Position numbers and translations under genes: made by a program. From NCBI GenBank assembly GCA_023412175.1, contig JAEYOB010000461.1, positions 1 through 9,081 of the forward strand: a stretch of 9,081 nt of DNA. The letters run 5' to 3'. The notes beneath the pieces are model-generated. The model made no database searches. It was not told the DNA's origin and was given only the letters and a program-made list of their open reading frames with translations. Within the stretch, counting starts at the first letter, position 1. The number at the start of each line of letters is the position of its first letter. Shown piece by piece: positions 5,999 to 9,081 of this stretch. Origin of the DNA: Pseudomonadota bacterium (GTDB lineage Bacteria; Pseudomonadota; Alphaproteobacteria; Azospirillales; Azospirillaceae).

Positions 5999-6032
5999 CC
6001 GTTTGAAGCGAAAATCAGGAGGGAACGGGCTG

Positions 6033-6890
6033 GTGCCGAGTTGGACGCGTTCAACCGCCCTGTCCATCCCCGTTTCGGCGATCTACGCCGCACTGTTCGT
6101 GCTGCCGCTCGCCGTGCTCGGGATGGAAAGCATCCGGACTTTTGAACCAGGGTATGTCGGTTCAAGGCCGGGGGCCGCGCTGACGGCCGAAAACTATCTG
6201 GCGCTGTCGAGCGGTGCCTTCGTCGACACGCTGCTGACGACCTTCCGCATCGGCCTCCTGGCCTCGCTGGCGGGTGTGGCGCTAGCCCTTCCGCTGGCCT
6301 TCCTGTGCGCGCGCAGCCTGCGGGGCAACCTGACCCGCTACCTGCTGGTCCTGTTCATCCTGCTGATGTTCCTCGGCGTTCTGGTGCGCACCTACGCGCT
6401 GGAGTTGATGCTCGGCTCGGTCGGACCGCTGCGGCCCCTGCTTCTGGCGCTCGGCATCTCACCCAACGGCCGCGACTACATCGAGTTCTGCGTCGGGGCG
6501 GGGCTTCTGCACTACATCATCCCGCTCAGCGTGCTCACGCTCATTCCGGTCATCCGCGCCATCGACCCGCGGCTGATGGAATCGGCGATGTCGCTCGGCG
6601 CCTCGCGCACCGTGGCCCATGCCACCGTCACCCTGCCGCTCAGCGCCCGCGGCCTGCTGGCGGCCTTCCTGCTGTCGATGACCTTCTCGATCTCGGCCTT
6701 CGTCATCCCGATGATCCTCGGCCGGGGGCGCGTCAACTTCGTGTCCAGCCTCGTCTACACCCGCTTCAGCGAGATCGCGAACTACCCCAGCGGCGCGGCC
6801 ATCGCCCTCGCCACCCTGGCCATCTCGCTGGCGGTGGTGGCCGGGATGTCGGGGCTGGTGCGGCGCTGGACCAAGGCGAGGATCCACTGA
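6033..6890 (+). CDS. ABC transporter permease, PotB-like
   Basis: A 285-residue inner-membrane permease starting with GTG. AGGAGG at 6017-6022 lies ten bases upstream; an in-frame CTG at 6030 is closer but less likely, and there is no ATG until far inside the first helix. About six membrane segments are visible, near residues 9-31, 69-91, 103-125, 152-174, 207-229 and 255-275. The cytoplasmic EAA loop that docks on the ATPase is MESAMSLGASRTVAHATVTL, with E183, G189 and P202 at the conserved positions. It belongs to the BPD_transp_1 family, PotB branch, consistent with the PotD-like protein upstream. Its stop overlaps the next ATG by one base, indicating translational coupling and equal production of the two permeases. 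Confidence 0.92.
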   Translation: MPSWTRSTALSIPVSAIYAALFVLPLAVLGMESIRTFEPGYVGSRPGAALTAENYLALSSGAFVDTLLTTFRIGLLASLAGVALALPLAFLCARSLRGNLTRYLLVLFILLMFLGVLVRTYALELMLGSVGPLRPLLLALGISPNGRDYIEFCVGAGLLHYIIPLSVLTLIPVIRAIDPRLMESAMSLGASRTVAHATVTLPLSARGLLAAFLLSMTFSISAFVIPMILGRGRVNFVSSLVYTRFSEIANYPSGAAIALATLAISLAVVAGMSGLVRRWTKARIH

Positions 6891-7717
6891 TGCGCACGCG
6901 CCTCGTTCTCGACCGGTTGGGGGCCGCAGCCCTTGTTCCGGTGATCGTCCTGGTGCTGGCCTTCCTGGTCGCTCCCTTCGTGATGACGGCCGTGCTGTCC
7001 TTCGACAGCCGCACCTATCTTGCTCCGCTGCCGCCGCCCGACCTGTCGCTGCAATGGTACGAGCGGTTCCTGTCCGACGCCTATCTGCTGGCGGGGCTCA
7101 AGACCAGCCTGATCGTCGCCGTCATCGTCACGGCGATCTCCACCGCCGTCGGCATCGCCACGGCCATCATGTTCCAGCGCTCGCGCTTCAGCGGCAAGGA
7201 GGGGGTTCTGTCCTTCCTGCTGTCGCCGCTGATCGTGCCGCCGGTGGTGCTGGGCTTCGGGCTTTTGCTGCTCCTGTCGATGCTCGACATCGGCAGCGGT
7301 CTGGTCCGGCTGGTCTGCGGTCACCTCATCATCACCGTGCCCTACGCGATCCGCGCCAGCATCCTCAGCGTGGGGTCGGTGAAGGCGGTCTACGAGGAGG
7401 CCGCCCTCAGCCTCGGAGCCACCCCGGCCGAGGCCTTCCGCACGGTGACCCTGCCGCTCGCCCGCAGCGGGATCATCGTCGGCGCCATTTTCAGTTTCGT
7501 CGTGTCCATGGACGACGTGGCGGTGGCCATGTTCCTCAGCACACCCGACACCTTCACCCTGCCGGTCGCGCTGATGAGTTCGATGCGCGCCAATTTCGAC
7601 CTGTCCATCGCCGCCGCCTCGACGCTTTTCACCCTCATCGTTCTGGCCGGCGTGCTCGTCCTGGAGCGCACGCTCGGACTCTCGACCCTCTTTGGGAACC
7701 CCCATGGCCGTGCTTAA
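6890..7717 (+). CDS. ABC transporter permease, PotC-like
   Basis: A 275-residue partner permease. The ATG at 6890 overlaps the previous stop, with GAGGA at 6878-6882 seven bases before it. Membrane segments lie near residues 14-36, 70-94, 108-130, 138-160, 194-216 and 239-258. The EAA motif is YEEAALSLGATPAEAFRTVT (residues 168-187), a full consensus match followed by LPL. The periplasmic block FDSRTYLAPLPPPDLSLQWY (38-57) is typical of PotC/YdcV-type subunits. Together with the preceding permease it would form the heterodimeric channel. The coding sequence overlaps the start of the ATPase gene by 14 bases. Confidence 0.93.
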   Translation: MRTRLVLDRLGAAALVPVIVLVLAFLVAPFVMTAVLSFDSRTYLAPLPPPDLSLQWYERFLSDAYLLAGLKTSLIVAVIVTAISTAVGIATAIMFQRSRFSGKEGVLSFLLSPLIVPPVVLGFGLLLLLSMLDIGSGLVRLVCGHLIITVPYAIRASILSVGSVKAVYEEAALSLGATPAEAFRTVTLPLARSGIIVGAIFSFVVSMDDVAVAMFLSTPDTFTLPVALMSSMRANFDLSIAAASTLFTLIVLAGVLVLERTLGLSTLFGNPHGRA

Positions 7718-8873
7718 GTCCGATACCGCTCCCGCCGCATCGCCCGCTGCCCCGCCCGCCGTCGAGCTGGTCGACATCGTCAAGCAGTTCGGCAGTTTCG
7801 TCGCCACGCGGAACGTCTCGCTGACCGTGCGCAGGGGCGAGACGGTCGCCCTGCTCGGGCCGTCGGGCTGCGGCAAGACCACGCTGCTGCGCATGATCGC
7901 CGGCTTCGAGACGCCGACGTCCGGCGCGGTGCGGCTGGCCGGGCGGGATGCCGCCGACCTTCAGCCCTACGAGCGCAGCGTCGGCCTGCTGTTTCAGCAA
8001 TACGCCCTGTTTCCGCACATGACGGTGGAGCAGAACGTCGCCTATGGTCTGGTGCGGCGCGGCTGGCCGAAGGCCGAGCGCAAGGCGCGCGTCGCCGAGA
8101 TGCTGGGCCTGGTGCGCATGGACCATCTCGCCGGCCGCTGGCCCGGCGAGTTGAGCGGCGGGCAGCAGCAGCGTGTCGCCCTGGCCCGCGCGCTCGCGAC
8201 CCAGCCCGACGTGGTGCTGCTGGACGAGCCGCTCTCCGCCCTCGACGCCATGCTGCGCCAGACCCTGCGCCGCGAGCTGAAGGAGATCCTGGAGGCCGTT
8301 CACGCCACGGTGATCCTGGTCACCCACGACCAGGAGGAAGCGATGTCCTTCGCCGACCGCATCGCCGTGCTGAACGGCGGCCGGGTCGAGCAGGAAGGGA
8401 TCCCCTCCGATTTGTACGAGCGCCCCGCCAACCGGTTCGTCGCCGGATTCCTCGGCCGCGCCAACTGGATCGACGGGGTGACCCTGGCCGAACGCGGGGT
8501 GGAGGCCGATATCGGCCGGTCGCGCCGGGGAACCACGCTGGCGTTGCCGCCGGGCACGCTTCCCGCCTCCGGAGCGATGGATGTCTGCGTGCGTCCGGAG
8601 CGGCTGACCCGCGCCGCGGCCGGCGCGGCGGCGTCCACCGTTGGTCTGCTGACGGGCAGGGTGGTCGAGGCGGTGCATGTCGGCGCCGACGTCCAACTCG
8701 CCATCGAGACCGCGGAGGGGGTGTTTGCCTGCCTGGAGCGCAGCCACGGCCTGCGGCTGCCGGCGCGCGGCGAGACGGCGGTCCTGCGGATCGCCCCGCA
8801 GGACGCCATCCTCGTGCCCGCCCAGACCGCCTGCCCCTGTCCCAGCAGAGCCCGACCGGCCGGAGTTCCTGTC
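7704..8873 (+). CDS. ABC transporter ATP-binding protein, PotA-like (frame stays open into next gene)
   Basis: The ATG at 7704 lies inside the PotC-like gene, with GGGAA a few bases upstream. All ABC motifs are intact: Walker A GPSGCGKTT (residues 52-60), Q-loop FQQ (97-99), signature LSGGQQQ (150-156), Walker B VVLLDEP (170-176), D-loop SALD (178-181) and the switch H208 (VTHD). A TOBE domain follows, with CVRPERL (295-301) and GRVVEAVHVGADVQL (318-332). This layout and length are those of PotA/UgpC-type importers. The family homology appears to end near ILVPAQ (residue 374), after which seventeen low-complexity residues lead, without any stop codon, to the Met that begins the FAD protein. 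I end this entry just before that Met, but by sequence the frame continues to the window edge, so the true 3' end is undefined: a lost stop, a sequence error or a genuine fusion are all possible. Confidence 0.88.
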
Positions 8874-9081
8874 ATGTCCGAGCGCATCCTTGTCATCGGC
8901 GGCGGCCTCATCGGCGCCGCCAGCGCCCTGGCGTTGCAAAGCGCCAGCTTCGCCACCACGCTGGTCGAACGCGACGAGCCGGGGCGGGGTTGCTCCTACG
9001 GCAACGCCGGACTGATTGCCGACGACCACATCCTGCCCCTGTCCCGCCCGCGGACCTCCGGCAGTTGCCGGGCATGCTCCA
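8874..9081 (+). CDS. FAD-dependent amino acid oxidoreductase, DadA-like (N-terminal part, probable frameshift)
   Basis: The ATG at 8874 has GGAG at 8862-8865, eight bases upstream, so separate initiation is likely even though the upstream frame is open. The protein opens with a Rossmann FAD-binding motif, ILVIGGGLIGAASALAL, with G9, G11 and G14 of GxGxxG, and E32 (LVER) for the FAD ribose. GCSYGNAGLI is the next conserved block of DadA/glycine-oxidase-type enzymes, which oxidise D-amino acids or N-alkyl amino acids such as sarcosine. After LPLSRP (ending near 9050) the natural continuation, ADLRQLPGML, is found in another frame from 9050. This indicates loss of one base, most simply from a C run at about 9047-9049. 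The gene is cut by the window end. As the last visible member of the operon, it probably acts on the product of the M24-fold enzyme. Confidence 0.82.
   Translation, partial: MSERILVIGGGLIGAASALALQSASFATTLVERDEPGRGCSYGNAGLIADDHILPLSRPRTSGSCRACS

Noticed and set aside
4713..6032. N-terminal extension of the first permease back to 4713 (725-residue frame).
   Set aside because: It reads the solute-binding gene out of frame into Arg-rich nonsense; the GTG at 6033 with AGGAGG upstream explains the permease start.
7635..9029. A 464-codon minus-strand frame opposite the ATPase gene.
   Set aside because: The plus strand carries every ABC ATPase motif, so this is an antisense shadow.
1..9081. tRNA, rRNA, CRISPR array or replication origin.
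   Set aside because: No cloverleaf-like conserved segments, regularly repeated spacers or iterons were seen on either strand.

Overview
The window comes from a GC-rich bacterial genome. Third codon positions are dominated by G and C, genes are packed with ATGA/TGATG-type overlaps, and the gene families resemble those of an alphaproteobacterium, most plausibly Azospirillum or another member of the Rhodospirillales. This assignment is inferred from style and gene content; no marker gene is present.

Layout. (1) Positions 1-939 (+) hold the last 55 codons of a TatD-type metal-dependent hydrolase and a complete PhnP-like metallo-beta-lactamase-fold hydrolase, overlapping by one base. (2) Positions 955-2151 (-) hold a convergent gene for an exported protein with an N-terminal four-cysteine LprI-like domain and a long C-terminal region I do not recognise. 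(3) Positions 2152-2626 have no intact gene. They contain an AT-rich stretch, a decayed 3' end of an IS30-family transposase with a frame change, and a perfect 16-bp inverted repeat that overlaps the remnant's stop codon. (4) From 2627 to the end there is one coherent catabolic and uptake locus: a LysR-type regulator (-), a divergent control region with several inverted repeats, then on + an M24-fold (creatinase/Xaa-Pro peptidase-like) hydrolase, a periplasmic solute-binding protein, two ABC permeases, an ABC ATPase, and the start of a DadA-like FAD-dependent amino acid oxidoreductase.

Likely joint function (inference). The PotD/PotB/PotC/PotA-type transporter imports a small, probably cationic or zwitterionic, nitrogen compound. 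The M24-fold enzyme cleaves a C-N or amide bond in it, and the FAD enzyme oxidises the amino acid or N-alkyl amino acid released. LysR would sense the substrate or a product. The logic is that of creatine use (creatinase then sarcosine oxidation) or ectoine use (DoeA), but the M24 protein lacks most of the active-site residues of both metallopeptidases and creatinase, so the substrate is open.

Oddities to check: the M24 protein has lost three of five metal ligands; codon usage shifts sharply inside its gene near 3920; the ATPase frame has no stop and runs into the FAD gene; and the FAD gene appears to have lost one base in a C run near 9048. Strong hairpins separate the solute-binding gene from its neighbours.
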